DNA of 64,000 nt from Pomphorhynchus laevis (lineage: Eukaryota; Acanthocephala; Palaeacanthocephala; Echinorhynchida; Pomphorhynchidae), in NCBI GenBank assembly GCA_012934845.2, contig WNNJ02002289.1:62001-126000 (forward strand), given 5' to 3'. Position 1 is the first letter of the stretch, and every line of letters begins with the position of its first letter. The position numbers were made by a program, and so were the translations under genes. The notes under the pieces were generated by a model, which was not told the origin of the DNA, made no database searches, and was given only the letters and a program-made list of their open reading frames with translations. Shown piece by piece: positions 54,118 to 64,000 of the stretch.

Positions 54118-55690
54118 TTACAAGCAAAAGTGAGCAAAGAGCAAATTGGAGACAGTAGAGTGACCCTTTCTGAACCCGTGCTGCTCAGGAGCTAATACAT
54201 TATTCCTACTGAAGAAATCAACTATAAAAACATGCACAAGCCTTTCCAAAATTCGACAGCATACACAGGTTATACTGATTGGCCTATTATCATCAACCGA
54301 TGAGCGAGCACCTCCTTTGAAAATCGGATGGATTACAGACTGCTTCCAGACATTCGGAAGCGCATCATCAAGAATAGACTGTCTAAATAAGTCACACAAC
54401 GGACTAAATATCGAGCTAGCCAAGCTACGTAGAGAAACAGAAGGAAGCAAGTCGGGACCCTTGGACCCACGGCTACATAGTGCGCAGAAAAACGCTCCGA
54501 GAGTACATCAACAGTAATGTCGTCAAAATGCTGAACAATCGAAGATTGAGGTGCTCTACGACCGGGCACATACCTGAAAAGTGATCTCACATCATACAAG
54601 CATCGCTTTGCTAGAGATTTCTCAAACGCAAATCGTTTTTGCTTTTTCAAAGTATTAAAAAAATTTCTTGAGAGCTTGTAATCATCATATGCACATTGAC
54701 CATTCTTAAAATCTTTAAACACTGAATTACGAGTTTTTCAAGCAGATCGCAATTCATAATCAAACGAAGGCGCCTGTTTACGGCAATCCACATGCCTAAG
54801 AGGATAACATTTCACTATTAAGGAGTACAGAGTCTCTCGAAAATGTTGCCATGCTGCATGTACACCTACGAGATTAGGGTTTAGCCACTGTACTTTCCAT
54901 ACAGTAGGAGACTGCAGCGATATCAGTCTTAAAAACATTAACCTCTCGTTTATCACTAATATCTCCATTTACACTCGAAGAGAATCTTAACTTAACAACT
55001 ACCAGGCAATAATCCGATAGTCCAATCGGTGTTTCAAGCTGAACGCTGCTAACAATCTGACTATTAAAGCATAAGCAAAGATCCAAAAGAGAACTATTGT
55101 CCTTTGCAAAACGAGTATTACTGCAAACATGTTGACTAAGACCACAGTAGGTGATACTCTCTTAAAGAGCACTAGACTCACCATCACAACTAGAGAGCGC
55201 TGTATATGTATTCCAATCAACACTAGACATATTGAAGTCACCAATCACTAACGTACTAGTATTGTTTAGAGTTAATATTCTAACTCGTCAATAAGCCTAC
55301 TCGTGGCAGCCAAAGGTGTACGATACACTAATCCAATTGCAACTGGCGCTGCATTAGGAAATCTAACCGGACCCCACAAACTCTCGACTTTATCAGAGGA
55401 AGAAGAATGCAAAAATGTGATATTGACATCATTACGTACATAAAGTACCACTCCTCCACCTCTATCACCTTCCCGGTCCCATCGAAAGAGCGTATAGCCA
55501 TGTATGGAAATCTCGCCATCAACTACATCACCGTTCAGCCGAGATTCGCTAATTCCGACTATACTAGGCTTGTTTTGGTCAACACGAAATCTCAGTTTAT
55601 CTATTTTACACTTTATACTACGGATATTGCAGTATAGTATATTACAGCTCTGTTTTTTTATCACTCCAAATAGTATTTCCACGCATTATC
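54118..55690 (-). pseudogene. LINE-D ORF2, endonuclease and partial RT, broken
   Basis: Endonuclease part 55682-55272: ILYCNIRSIKCKIDKLRFRV, IVGISESRLNG, RGGGVVLYVRND and VAIGLVYRTP, typical of CR1 elements. It continues after a stop with LVIGDFNMSSVDWNTY (about 55250) and GLSDYCLVVVKLRF (about 55010). The linker is at 54722-54500 (YKLSRNFFNTLKKQKRFAFEK). The RT start is at 54450-54118: LPNVWKQSVIHPIFKGG, NRPISITCVCCRILERLV, QHGFRKGHSTVSNLL. Several frames are used, and RT motifs A-C are absent. Confidence 0.75.
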
Positions 55691-55730
55691 CTGAAAATAT
55701 CAGATTCCAAATTATATAGGCAGCAATGAC

Positions 55731-56347
55731 CTATATGAGAGCGCTTTCCGACATATGTGAATCTGCGCGAGGCGACAAAACTAAAGGGCTCCATACAATT
55801 CTTATTCGTAACATCACCACCCGAAATTTTTTCACATGTAAGTTGGTTTCAATAAGAGCAACACGATCCTTAAGTTCTTTCCTAGCCGCGATGAGCCTCT
55901 TACGCTCCGTAGGATCAAGATCCTTCAAGAGCCGAACGTTTGATCCTTTAAGGCGAAATGAATTATGAATGATTAACTCAGCATGTGATTGTTCACACAA
56001 GACGGCCTTAAGAAGACGCGGATAGTCATTGGAAGGACTACGCTCACCAAGTTTGAACAAAGCAACTAATCTTATGCTCTCAACCACTTTAAAGTGACAA
56101 GAACATAGAACATGTGATAATATCGACCTAAGACTCCCTATATCGTCTTTATGTCGTTCTCGAGAATTCTCTAAAATAGATTCAGGTACGTTTGGCAATA
56201 GAACTGATCGACCTCTATCAGGAGCATTCTAGATCTAAATCCATGTGTGTCATTAACAGTTTTATTCATAGTATCATTCCTCTTAGGCTTGAGACCGTCT
56301 CGGGACACAGCAGCACTACCCTGCTGATCACTGCTGCGCTTAGGCAT
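55731..56347 (-). pseudogene. LINE-D ORF1, one frameshift
   Basis: Starts MPKRSSDQQGSAAV (ATG at 56347) and shifts frame near 56215; the main part runs from 56198 to the stop at 55731. It contains RSILSHVLCSCHFKVVESIR, LVALFKLGERSPSNDYPRLL and SFRLKGSNVRLLKDLDPTER, a layout I know from ORF1 proteins of trematode and other invertebrate CR1-like elements (short RNA-recognition-like domain). It ends ~50 bases before the ORF2 start. Confidence 0.7.
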
Positions 56348-56624
56348 CTATGTAGTTGATTGCCTCAACATTTCCCTGGACACTGTGTTATCTTTTGCAA
56401 TCTCATGCCCGCTGATCGTGGTGGTTGAAAGCTGCGGCCTGATGTGATGAGGATAACCGGAAGATAGTATTTCTTCCTCGTTAAGTGGAGATAGAACACG
56501 ACTATAGCTATGACTCTCACTGGTCGTCAGACCGTCATCTTTTCGATAACTTCTTATGCTCTAGCTAACTTTTGAAGCGGGATCAAGCGTCAACGATGAA
56601 TTGGACGCTTCTGGACTTGATGAA

Positions 56625-56753
56625 CTAAGAGCCTGATAATCTTTTGTTGCCCCTGTTCTGCATGTTGTTAAGTTCAAACAATTTAACGATTGCAAATTGT
56701 TTGAACTTAACAACATGCAGAACAGAGTCAACAAAAGATTATCAGGCTCTTAG
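56625..56753. repeat. 129-bp near-perfect hairpin at LINE-D 5' edge
   Basis: Arms 56625-56684 and 56694-56753 are 60-base reverse complements with two mismatches around a 9-nt loop. Left arm starts CTAAGAGCCTGATAATC. The inner sequence of the left arm is continuous with LINE-D leader sequence, so the right arm is an inverted duplication of it. Right next to it begins the LINE-A 5' repeat array. Confidence 0.88.
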
Positions 56754-56764
56754 TTGATATTCAC

Positions 56765-57045
56765 TGTATATGTTTAAAATGGTACATTTGAAATGGTACG
56801 CTGGAAATGAAACGTTCAAAATTGTATTTTTGAAATGTACGTTTGAAATTACATATTTGAAATTGTATTTTTTTGAAATTATACATTTGAAATTGTACGT
56901 TTGAAATTTCACATTTGAAGTTGTACGTTTCAAATTACACATTTGAAATTGTACGTTTGAAATTACACATTTGAAATTGTACGTTTGAAAATGTACGTTT
57001 GAAATGCTATGTTTTAAATACTACGTTTGAAATGCTGTGTTTAAT
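56765..57045 (+). repeat. LINE-A4 5' tandem array, first part
   Basis: About a dozen degenerate units of the type TTTGAAATTACACA / TTTGAAATTGTACG. The array resumes at 58080-58165 directly before ORF1 of copy A4, so it is the leader of that copy split by the A3 insertion. Copy A1 has a related TTGAAATTACA repeat in its leader. Confidence 0.8.
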
Positions 57046-58079
57046 AATAAAGATTTTATTAAAGAAAATACAGGCTGTAATTAAAAAGAGACAATAGAGT
57101 CAGATGAGTAATAAATAAAGTCACCAAAACTTTCAACGGACTTTGGCCCTAAGTTCATTGTTTAACCTCTTATATCTTCTTCAACCATTCATGGCGGACC
57201 ACAAATCCAAAGGGATCTGAGCCCTACAACCGATCCAGCACGTTGCTTTCCGACTAAACCACCCGGGGTCTTTCACCCCCCGAAGAGTCCAGTCAGCGCG
57301 AACAATGTTGGGTAAGCGGAAGACGAGGAGCTTAAGAAACCTTAGTCTTTGCTCTGGGGGACGCCCACTAGAGAAGAAGACTAATCCCGAGATATCCCAG
57401 GTGCCCCATAGGCGCACCTGAGTTTTCCCATTCAACAACAGATGCTGGGACCGTTTCAGAACCTAACTAGCTCTCTTCAGGATACGTTTTAGCCTATACA
57501 GGTCGGCTTTCGCCTACCAGTTCACCGAAACAGTGAACTCCAGGTATTTTACTCGACTTGTGAAGATAGGAAGTGGTTCAGAGGCAAATAAGGAGGCTAG
57601 AGCAGAGAGTGCTAGTCTCTTAAGCTTTTGCTTCGTCGCAGGGGAGCCATGAAAGACAACCACCTGCGATTTGGCGGAGTTTAAAACAAGATTGGACCTG
57701 GGCAACTGGTCTTTTAATCTTAAAAAGAAATGGCTGATGTTAGAGACTACGTCCTTACACCTGCGTCCAGAAAACAGGACTGTGGTGTCATCAGCGTATA
57801 CCACTAGACGTTGATCGCGTTGTTTAAATATTTTGAAGAGATTTATGGAAGCAGCAAGATACAAGATAGGAGAAAGAGGGGAACCTTGAGGCACACCCGT
57901 AATAGGGTAGAACTGACGCGCATCAGGGTCATCATCATAGTAAAATCGCTTGGTGTACAGCAGTATCTCCACCCTGTTAACAATTCTCGCAGGCAACCGG
58001 AGGGACCTGAGAGAAGAGATAACAAAAGGAATGGAGATGCGGTCAAATGCAGCAGAAAAGTCAAGGAAAACAGTGTTTA
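57046..58079 (-). mobile_element. LINE-A copy A3, 5'-truncated, nested in A4 leader
   Basis: Minus-strand copy keeping the RT from FLDFSAAF (58070) to the 3' tail (TTTAATAAAATCTTTATT at about 57050). Flanked by GTGTTTAA on both sides (57043-57050 and 58074-58081), a probable 8-bp target-site duplication. RT parts: YYDDDPDARQF, GVPQGSPLSPILY, VVYADDTTVLF (57996-57514), then RLWGTWDISGLVFFSSG (57438-57181). A stop after FTVSVNW and small changes make it inactive. Confidence 0.82.
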
Positions 58080-58165
58080 AAATACTAAGTTTAAAATGCT
58101 ATGTTTGAAATTGTACCTTTGAAATTGTACGTTGGAAATGGTACGTTTGAAATTATAGTTAAAAA
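58080..58165 (+). repeat. LINE-A4 5' tandem array, second part
   Basis: Further ATGTTTGAAATTGTAC-type units between the nested A3 copy and the ORF1 start at 58177. Confidence 0.8.
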
Positions 58166-58176
58166 CATCATAAAAC

Positions 58177-59545
58177 ATGTCGAGTAACAAGCGCGTCGGA
58201 GGTTCAAAAGATTCTAGTTTTTGCAATTCTGGTGCAAAAAAAGCTCTTTTTTCTAATGGAAAAGAGGATATTATAGCTGTTCCAGACATTCTAACCACCG
58301 ATCAAGACAACTTTATGGTCAATAGTAATACTGTGGTAACATACTCAATGGCAGCTAATATGAACTCTTCTCAATCAATCAATTCAGCGATGGAAAATGA
58401 TACTTTGGATAAGGTAATTCCAATTATTAACTCTACCAACCACGTGAGTACCGTTTTTGTTCCTTCTATCGAAAAAGGGGAACTTCCCGCTATTAAAAAA
58501 CTACAAAACTTATCTATCATTACTGCAACAAAGCCGGTAGAACGTCATTTACTATTCAACATTTTTCTGAGAAAGTTCACATTAGAATACCCTGGAAGGG
58601 TTCTATTTAACAGTATATAAAATCTTCAATAATTCGATCAGAGTATCTTTTACTACACATGATCTCATGATCGCATACAAAATTTTTTTTGATTCATTTC
58701 TTTCTAACTCTGGAACACTAGAAATTAAGTCTGTACAGGCTACAGTTAAAATCAACAACTTTCCGGCATTTCTAGAACAACCTGATCTAGAGAACTTAAA
58801 GAAGCTTTACAAACTTTCTACAATTAGGCCTTTAAAATCAAAAACAGGGGAGGCGCTTCCGGTAGCCTTCGCCTCCTGTGATCTCGAAAATGCTCAGATC
58901 CTTTGCTTGAACACGGTAAACCCCTTTATGGGGTATAACCTCAAATTTATGCTCATCGATTCCAACTGCTTAACATATCCACACTGTAACAACTGCCACA
59001 AGTGGGGGCATTGGGCCTCCACTTGTAAGGAAGAAAGGTGTTGTGGGGTATGCTCAAAGGCAGACTGTCCTTCATTGGTGGAGGACATCAAATGTATTGA
59101 ATCCTCTATATGCAAGAATTGCGGCGGTGACCACCCAGCGTGGTCCCGTCGTTGTCGATCCTTTATGGAATACAGGAATAGGCACTCTGCCTCTCCCTCT
59201 GAGTCTAAATCTTTTGTCAAAGCAGCGTCGGATCCACCTGTAAACGATCGAATGTCGAATAAAGATATCTTATTTTTATTAGACAATAATAAGCAAGTAA
59301 TCCTTGCTCAGTTACAGCAAATGAATTTTCCCTTGCTTGAAGCGTTTCTAGCTGCTCCGTCTTCCTCTGAAGTTACAGTTACACCCAAATCAAAGAAGAG
59401 AGGCGGGTCCGCTCGGACGGTTCCCCCAAATAAAATGGGTAAGCACCTTTACGGCCTGGGAGATGAAGATATCGCCCAGGGTGTACTGACCCCTGGCAGG
59501 GCTGGTGGTGGGAAGGGCAACCTTCCCACTCCTGACTCTGTCTAA
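58177..59545 (+). pseudogene. LINE-A4 ORF1, gag-like CCHC protein, one frameshift
   Basis: Starts MSSNKRVGGSKDSSF. The first part ends FNSI-stop at 58620 through a one-base insertion at about 58618; the frame then continues KIFNNSIRVSF to 59545. Family block LPAIKKLQNLSIITATKP, then the knuckles CNNCHKWGHWASTC, CGVCSKADC and CKNCGGDHPAWSRRC. The C-terminus KSKKRGGSARTVPPNKMGKH matches A2 and confirms the family end. The extended tail (LGDEDIAQGV...) runs on to 59545. ORF2 begins at 59579. Confidence 0.83.
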
Positions 59546-59578
59546 GTCGGCTACTCCCGTCTCAACTAATCTATCACA

Positions 59579-62033
59579 ATGGTGAGTAAGCCCGAGCTTT
59601 TTCACTGAATATTCTTCAGTGGAATTCGGGAGGTGCTTCTGCCCTTAGGATTCTATCTGGTAGAGACGCAGATGTTATAGTCCTTCAGGAGACGCGGTCT
59701 ATCCGTCTCCCCCAGGACATTACTCGATTTATCCCTAAGCACATTTATACCCACTATACTCCGTATATAACCCCGCCTCACTCCTCTTCATCTCAAGGAC
59801 TCTTGACCTTAGTAAAATGCTCTTTAAGGTCTTCCCTCATTTTAAATTTCTCGAGTCCAGCCCTGTCTTGTTTAGTTATAGCACTGGTTAAGAACGGTAA
59901 ACGCCTCAGTCTAGCCAACGTCTATATTCGTCCGGGAGAGATTCACAAGAACCGTGACCTCTGAGATAATTGATGGCGGCTATGACATGGTACTTGGTGA
60001 CTTCAACGACAGAACTGGTCGTTGGATTAATGCAGCACTTCGCAGAGCCAGGAACGGTTATCTTATTCATAAACCACCGTCCCCCTCCTTTCATTGCACA
60101 TCAACGAATTCTCTCCTCGACTTATTATTGCTCCATGAGAAGTGTTTGCTTAAACCCTTCTGCACGGAGCAATCGCGGCAACATCTGTCCACCTCTCATG
60201 ACCTGATTCGTTGGCGGATAGAAGAGGATTCCCTGCTTCGGAGAAGATTCCACTTTGATCCCATCAGGGTGGCTGTCTTCCGAGCAGCTATCAAGCGCTT
60301 CCCCCGAATTTGCAATGAGAGTTTAACCGGATTTAATTCCTATCTCTCTTCGCAAGCCACCGCGATTTTATCGACTACCTATAAAGGTTACATTTTCAGT
60401 CCTACTCCGACAAAACTCAGGGTCCTGACCAAACTGCTGCATCTCCCTAACCTCTCTTCTTCTGCCAAACAGACGCTCTCGATAGAATACTGGCGTACCA
60501 GATACTGGTTCCAGCTGAGCAAAGATAAGTCGAGCATTGCTCGTCTTAACCCTTCTCAGTCTTCCTTCTGGAAGATATTCAAGAAAGAGAAGTTTGTTTG
60601 TTGGAAGGATAGAGCATCTGGGTGGATCGGAAGTATTGGTCTTGATAGAGTTTTGGAGGAGTCACTATCCCTACACAACTATAAAGCCACTCAATCACCT
60701 CAACCAATCCCGCCTTGGGGAGACTTCAGGAGTAGATATATATCAGTTCCAGATATTCTCAATGCCTGCGGGCTTCTTCCGGGCACCTCCAAAACCGTTG
60801 CTCCACTCTCTTCTCGTGTCTGTCAGCTTTTGACAGCCGATCAAAGAAGGGAGGTGGCCGTCACAATGCTATTAGCCACCCCATCTGATGTGGCCGGCAT
60901 CAACATTAGCCGTAGAATTTTTATTCCAAAGAAATATCCGGTCTCATGTCCTAAAGACCTGCGGCACATTTCGATTCAAAATTCCCTCGTTTCGATCTAC
61001 GAAAAAGCGCTTGCGCGTAGAATCCGCGATCATTTAAGTAGGCGTAACTTAATCCCAACTGGTTTCCATGGGTTCGTCAAAAGTCGCTCGGTCCATTCAG
61101 CAGTAGGTGACGTGCATCAGTTCTGTCGAAAGAATAGCCATCAACTTGCTGTGGCTGTTTTCCTTGACTTTTCTGCTGCATTTGAACGCATCTCCATTCC
61201 TTTTGTTATCTCTTCTCTCAGGTCCCTCAGGTTGCCTGCGAGAATTGTTAACAGGGTGGAGGTACTGTTGTACACCAAGCGATTTTATTACGAAGACGAC
61301 CCTGATGCGCGTCAGTTCTACCCTATTACGGGTGTGCCTCAAGGTTCACCTCTTTCTCCTGTCTTGTATCTTGCTGCCTCCATAAACCTCTTTAAAATAT
61401 TTAAGCAGCGTGATCAACGTCTAGTGGTGTACGCTGATGACACCACATCCCTGTTCTCTGGACGCAGGTGTAAGGACGTAGTCTCTAGCATCAGCCGTTT
61501 CTTTTTAAGATTAAAAGACCAGTTACCCAGGTCCAATCTTATTCTAAACTCCGCCAAATCGCAGGTGGTTGTCTTTCATGGCTCCCCTGGGACGAAGCAA
61601 AAACTTAAGAGATTAGCACTCTCTGCTCTTGCCTCCTTATTTGCCTCTGATCCACTCTCTACCTTCACAAGTCGTGTAAAATACCTGGGGTTCACTGTTT
61701 CGGTGAACTGGTCGGCGAAAGCTTACCTGGATAGACTTAAACGTATCCTGAAGAGAGCTAGTTGGGCTCTGAAGCGGCCCCAGCATCTGTCGTTGAATGG
61801 GAATACCCAGGTGCGCCTCTGGGGCACTTGGGCTATCTCGGGATTAGTCTTCTTCTCTAGAGGACGTCCCCCAGAGCAAAGACTAAGGTTTCTTAAGCTC
61901 CTCATATCTCGCTTACCCAACATAGTCCGCGCTGAGTGGTCTCTTCGGGGGTGAAAGACCCCGGGTGGTTCAGTCGGAAAGCGGCGTGTTGGATTGGTTG
62001 GGGCTCAGATCCCCATGGATTTGAGGCCTTAAC
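59579..62033 (+). pseudogene. LINE-A4 ORF2, endonuclease-reverse transcriptase, broken
   Basis: ATG at 59579 (MVSKPE) with a one-base deletion shortly after (GAGCTTTTTC against GAGCCTTTTTC in A1). A small deletion near 59961 puts the rest in the long frame 59954-61954. Endonuclease: MVLGDFNDRTGRW, NSLLDLLLLHEKC, STSHDLIRWR. RT: HISIQNSLVSIYEKA, VFLDFSAAFERIS (A, with E for D at the second acidic position of the AFD motif), GVPQGSPLSPVLY (B), VVYADDTTSLF (C), YLGFTVSVNW. It ends RAEWSLRG-stop, with the family end KDPGWFSRKAACWIGWG in the next frame. The deletions suffice to kill this copy. Confidence 0.85.
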
Positions 62034-62092
62034 TTTGAAGACTGAAGATTCTGGAACTGAAGATAGAATTTTGTTGAATCTTCGATTTTGGA

Positions 62093-63097
62093 ATGACATC
62101 TCTCAAAAAAGGTATACTTTCCACTTCAATGACAATCAACGATCCTAAGGTTAGTAAATTTGTTTCTAACTCAGCATCTGACTCAGGGGAACTTCCCCCG
62201 TTTCCAAAACTTAATAATTTGGAGATTATCACAACTACAAAACCTATAGAAAGGCACAGATTATTTACTGTCTTTCTCCGTACCTTCGTTAAAGACTACC
62301 CCGGGAGAATAGTCTTTAATTCTGTAAGAACGTATTTAAACACTGTCAAAGTTTCATTTGCTTCCCCTGCTCTGTTGGAAGCCTACGAACAGTTTTTTAA
62401 GAAGTGCCTTTCCCACATAGGAACGTTATTCTTAAAGCCTATTCAGGCGACCCTAAAAATTACGAACTACCCTCCTCACTTCGAAGAGGAAGATTTTGAC
62501 CTCCTTCGTAAGACCTATAAATTGGACTCAATAAGAGGCCTTAAGTCGAAAACATGAGATGTACTCCCGATTGCCTTTTGCACGGCAGATTTAGATAATG
62601 CTCTGTTGTTATCCAAGGCCGCGAGTAATCCCTTCCTGGGTATAACTTAAGGTTTACACTGGTTGATCAAGACTTGTTTACTTATCCACATTGCAACCTA
62701 TGCCATAGTTGGGGGCACTGGGCCTCGTTTTGTTCGCGTGAAAAAATATGTGGAGTTTGTGGACTTACTTCATGCGATAATATGTCTAAGGGGGAGAGGT
62801 GTGTGACCCCTCCTGCCTTATCAATTGCGGGGGAGACCACCCCGCGTGGTCGCGACGCTGCCGAATCTTCAAAGACTATCAAAGAAGATTATCTGCCAAG
62901 TCGACCCCTACTTCAAAAGACTACGCATCCGTTTCTGCGCCGGCAGACAGAATGTCAAACTTGGACATATTATCTCTAATTGGCAATAATAAGAAAGTTA
63001 TTTTGGCACAGATTGAGAGAATGATGGTCCCCCTTCTGGCGGATTTCCTTGGTTCAGCTTCAGTGCCGTTGGAGCCAGCTATAGTAAGGCCTAAATA
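62093..63097 (+). pseudogene. LINE-A5 ORF1, broken
   Basis: Starts MTSLKKGILSTSMTINDP. It has GELPPFPKLNNLEIITTTKP, RHRLFTVFLRTFVKDYPGR, then a TGA at 62555-62557 (GLKSKT-stop), a shift near 62640 (NPFLG/YNLRF), knuckles CNLCHSWGHWASFC and CGVCGLTSC, another shift, and CLINCGGDHPAWSRRC in the frame ending at 63097. The Cys of the third knuckle's first position reads SCLINC. Three or more defects in all. Confidence 0.78.
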
Positions 63098-63295
63098 AAA
63101 AAACGAGGTTCCTCAGCACGAACGGTTCCTCCCCTTAAGATGGGGAAATTGCTACAAGATAAAGGGGCCTCCTCGTTGGGAAATGATGATATTGCCAGGG
63201 AGCTCTGGCCCTGGATGGGGCTAGTGGCGGGAGGGGCAACCCTTCTGCACCTAGCTCTGTCCAGGTTGGCTGCCCCGTCCAACTTGTCTGACACA

Positions 63296-64000
63296 ATGGT
63301 GAGTAAACCCGAGCCTTTTTCACTGAATATCATTCAGTGGAATTCGGGAGGTGCTTCTGCCCTTAGACTTTTATCTGGTAGAGATGCAGATGTTATAGTC
63401 CTTCAGGAGACGCGGTCTATCCGTCTTCCCTAGGACATTACTCGATTTATCCCAAAACATATATGTTCCCACTATACTCCGTACATAACCCCACCTCACT
63501 CCTCTTCATCTCAAGGACTCTTGACCTTAGTTAAGTGCTCCTTAAGGTCCTCCCTCCTATTAAACTACTCATGTCCAGTCATGTCTTGTTTAGTAGTTTC
63601 ACTCAGTAAGAACGGTAAACGCCTCAGTCTAGCCAATGTCTACATCCGTCCAGGGGAAATTCACAAGAACCGTGACCTCCTGGATAGTATTATTGACAGC
63701 GGTTATGACATGATACTTGGGGATTTCAACGACAGAACTGGTCGTTGGATCAATGCAGCGCTTCGCAGAGCTAGTAACGGTTATCTTATTCACAAACCCC
63801 CGTCCCCTACCTTTCATTGCACATCAACAAATTCTATCCTCGACATTTTACTGCTTCACTCGAGGTGGCTGTTAAAACCCCTCTGCACGGAGCAGTCGCG
63901 CCAGCAATTGTCCACCTCTCATGACCTAATTCGTTGGAGAATTGAGGAAGATATGTTGCTTCGCAAAAGGTTTCACTTTGATCCGATCAGAGTGGCCTTC
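63296..64000 (+). pseudogene. LINE-A5 ORF2, N-terminal part, runs off the window
   Basis: ATG 63296, MVSKPEPFSLNIIQWNSGGA. An in-frame TAG at about 63430-63432 (RLP-stop) replaces the CAG glutamine of the sister copies. The same frame then continues through DITRFIPKHICSHY, NVYIRPGE, MILGDFNDRTGRW and STSHDLIRWRIEED to the window edge. Apart from the one stop the endonuclease part agrees with A2 without internal deletion. Confidence 0.8.

Larger units (their letters stand above)
54115..56624 (-). mobile_element. LINE-D, CR1-like non-LTR element, 3' part missing
   Basis: Minus-strand copy carrying ORF1, the endonuclease and the first third of the RT. The RT stops after FRKGHSTVSNLLFAHF near 54120 and is followed at once by AACAATAATAATATT, which looks like a LINE tail, so the middle and end of the RT seem deleted. 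The 5' side ends in a 129-bp hairpin at 56625-56753. Confidence 0.75.
56765..62036 (+). mobile_element. LINE-A copy A4, with A3 nested and A5 attached head to tail
   Basis: Full-length 5' side including tandem leader. The 3' UTR is cut off ~9 bases after GAGGCCTTAA (62033), where the leader of copy A5 begins. In A1 the same point is followed by ~130 further bases of 3' UTR and tail. Copies A4 and A5 are therefore in direct head-to-tail contact. Confidence 0.8.
62037..64000 (+). mobile_element. LINE-A copy A5, continuing past the window end
   Basis: Starts with its own short leader (TTGAAGACTGAAGATTCTGG; different from A1 and A4). ORF1 and the first ~700 bases of ORF2 are inside the window. 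Confidence 0.82.

Overview
This window is AT-rich invertebrate (metazoan) DNA. It is dominated by transposable elements of many kinds and carries one recognisable host gene. No bacterial or organellar gene order, no tRNA or rRNA gene and no CRISPR-like array was recognised. The mix of non-LTR retrotransposon clades (an I/Jockey-like family, CR1-like and L2-like families, an RTE-like copy), a Penelope-like element and a Merlin DNA transposon fits an AT-rich invertebrate such as a flatworm, nematode, cnidarian or chelicerate. The sequence alone does not fix the phylum.

Region by region: 1-1.6 kb is a pile of minus-strand fragments of a Penelope-like element (PLE) tail, ending in a perfect 36-bp palindrome. 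A broken PLE coding region (about 3.06-4.9 kb) follows with its tail (4.9-5.4 kb). A tandem ~300-bp repeat lies at 7.15-7.97 kb, with another copy at 13.0 kb. The first copy (A1) of the main LINE family, here called LINE-A, lies at 8.65-12.6 kb. A 140-bp MITE with perfect 27-bp terminal repeats is at 15.19 kb, PLE tails are at 15.6-16.1 kb, and a 309-bp tandem array of PLE C-terminal pieces is at 19.15-20.2 kb. Next come a broken Merlin transposase (21.7-22.6 kb), a CR1-like fragment and a degraded Gypsy-type LTR retrotransposon (about 23.35-27.2 kb).

The host gene is a single-exon, KCNQ (Kv7)-type voltage-gated potassium channel on the minus strand at 30.1-31.4 kb. Downstream are a ~196-bp foldback element, a 5'-truncated RTE-like LINE with a clean 15-bp target-site duplication (32.0-33.4 kb), an (AT)n microsatellite and an inverted, 3'-truncated LINE-A copy (A2, 35.5-38.76 kb). 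The remainder holds fragments of an L2/CR1-like family (LINE-B), a near-complete LINE-B (42.65-47.05 kb), a 5'-truncated CR1-like LINE-C (48.87-50.32 kb), a LINE-F inserted into a PLE tail (50.85-52.22 kb), a CR1-like LINE-D (54.1-56.6 kb) ending in a 129-bp hairpin, and two LINE-A copies head to tail (A4 and A5, 56.8-64.0 kb). A further truncated LINE-A copy (A3) is nested in the 5' repeat array of A4.

The elements do not form a pathway. They are layers of independent insertions, and several insertion orders can be read directly: LINE-F into a PLE tail, a PLE tail into a PLE body, LINE-A into LINE-A 5' repeats, and A5 against the 3' end of A4. LINE bodies are clearly richer in G+C than the surrounding host DNA.
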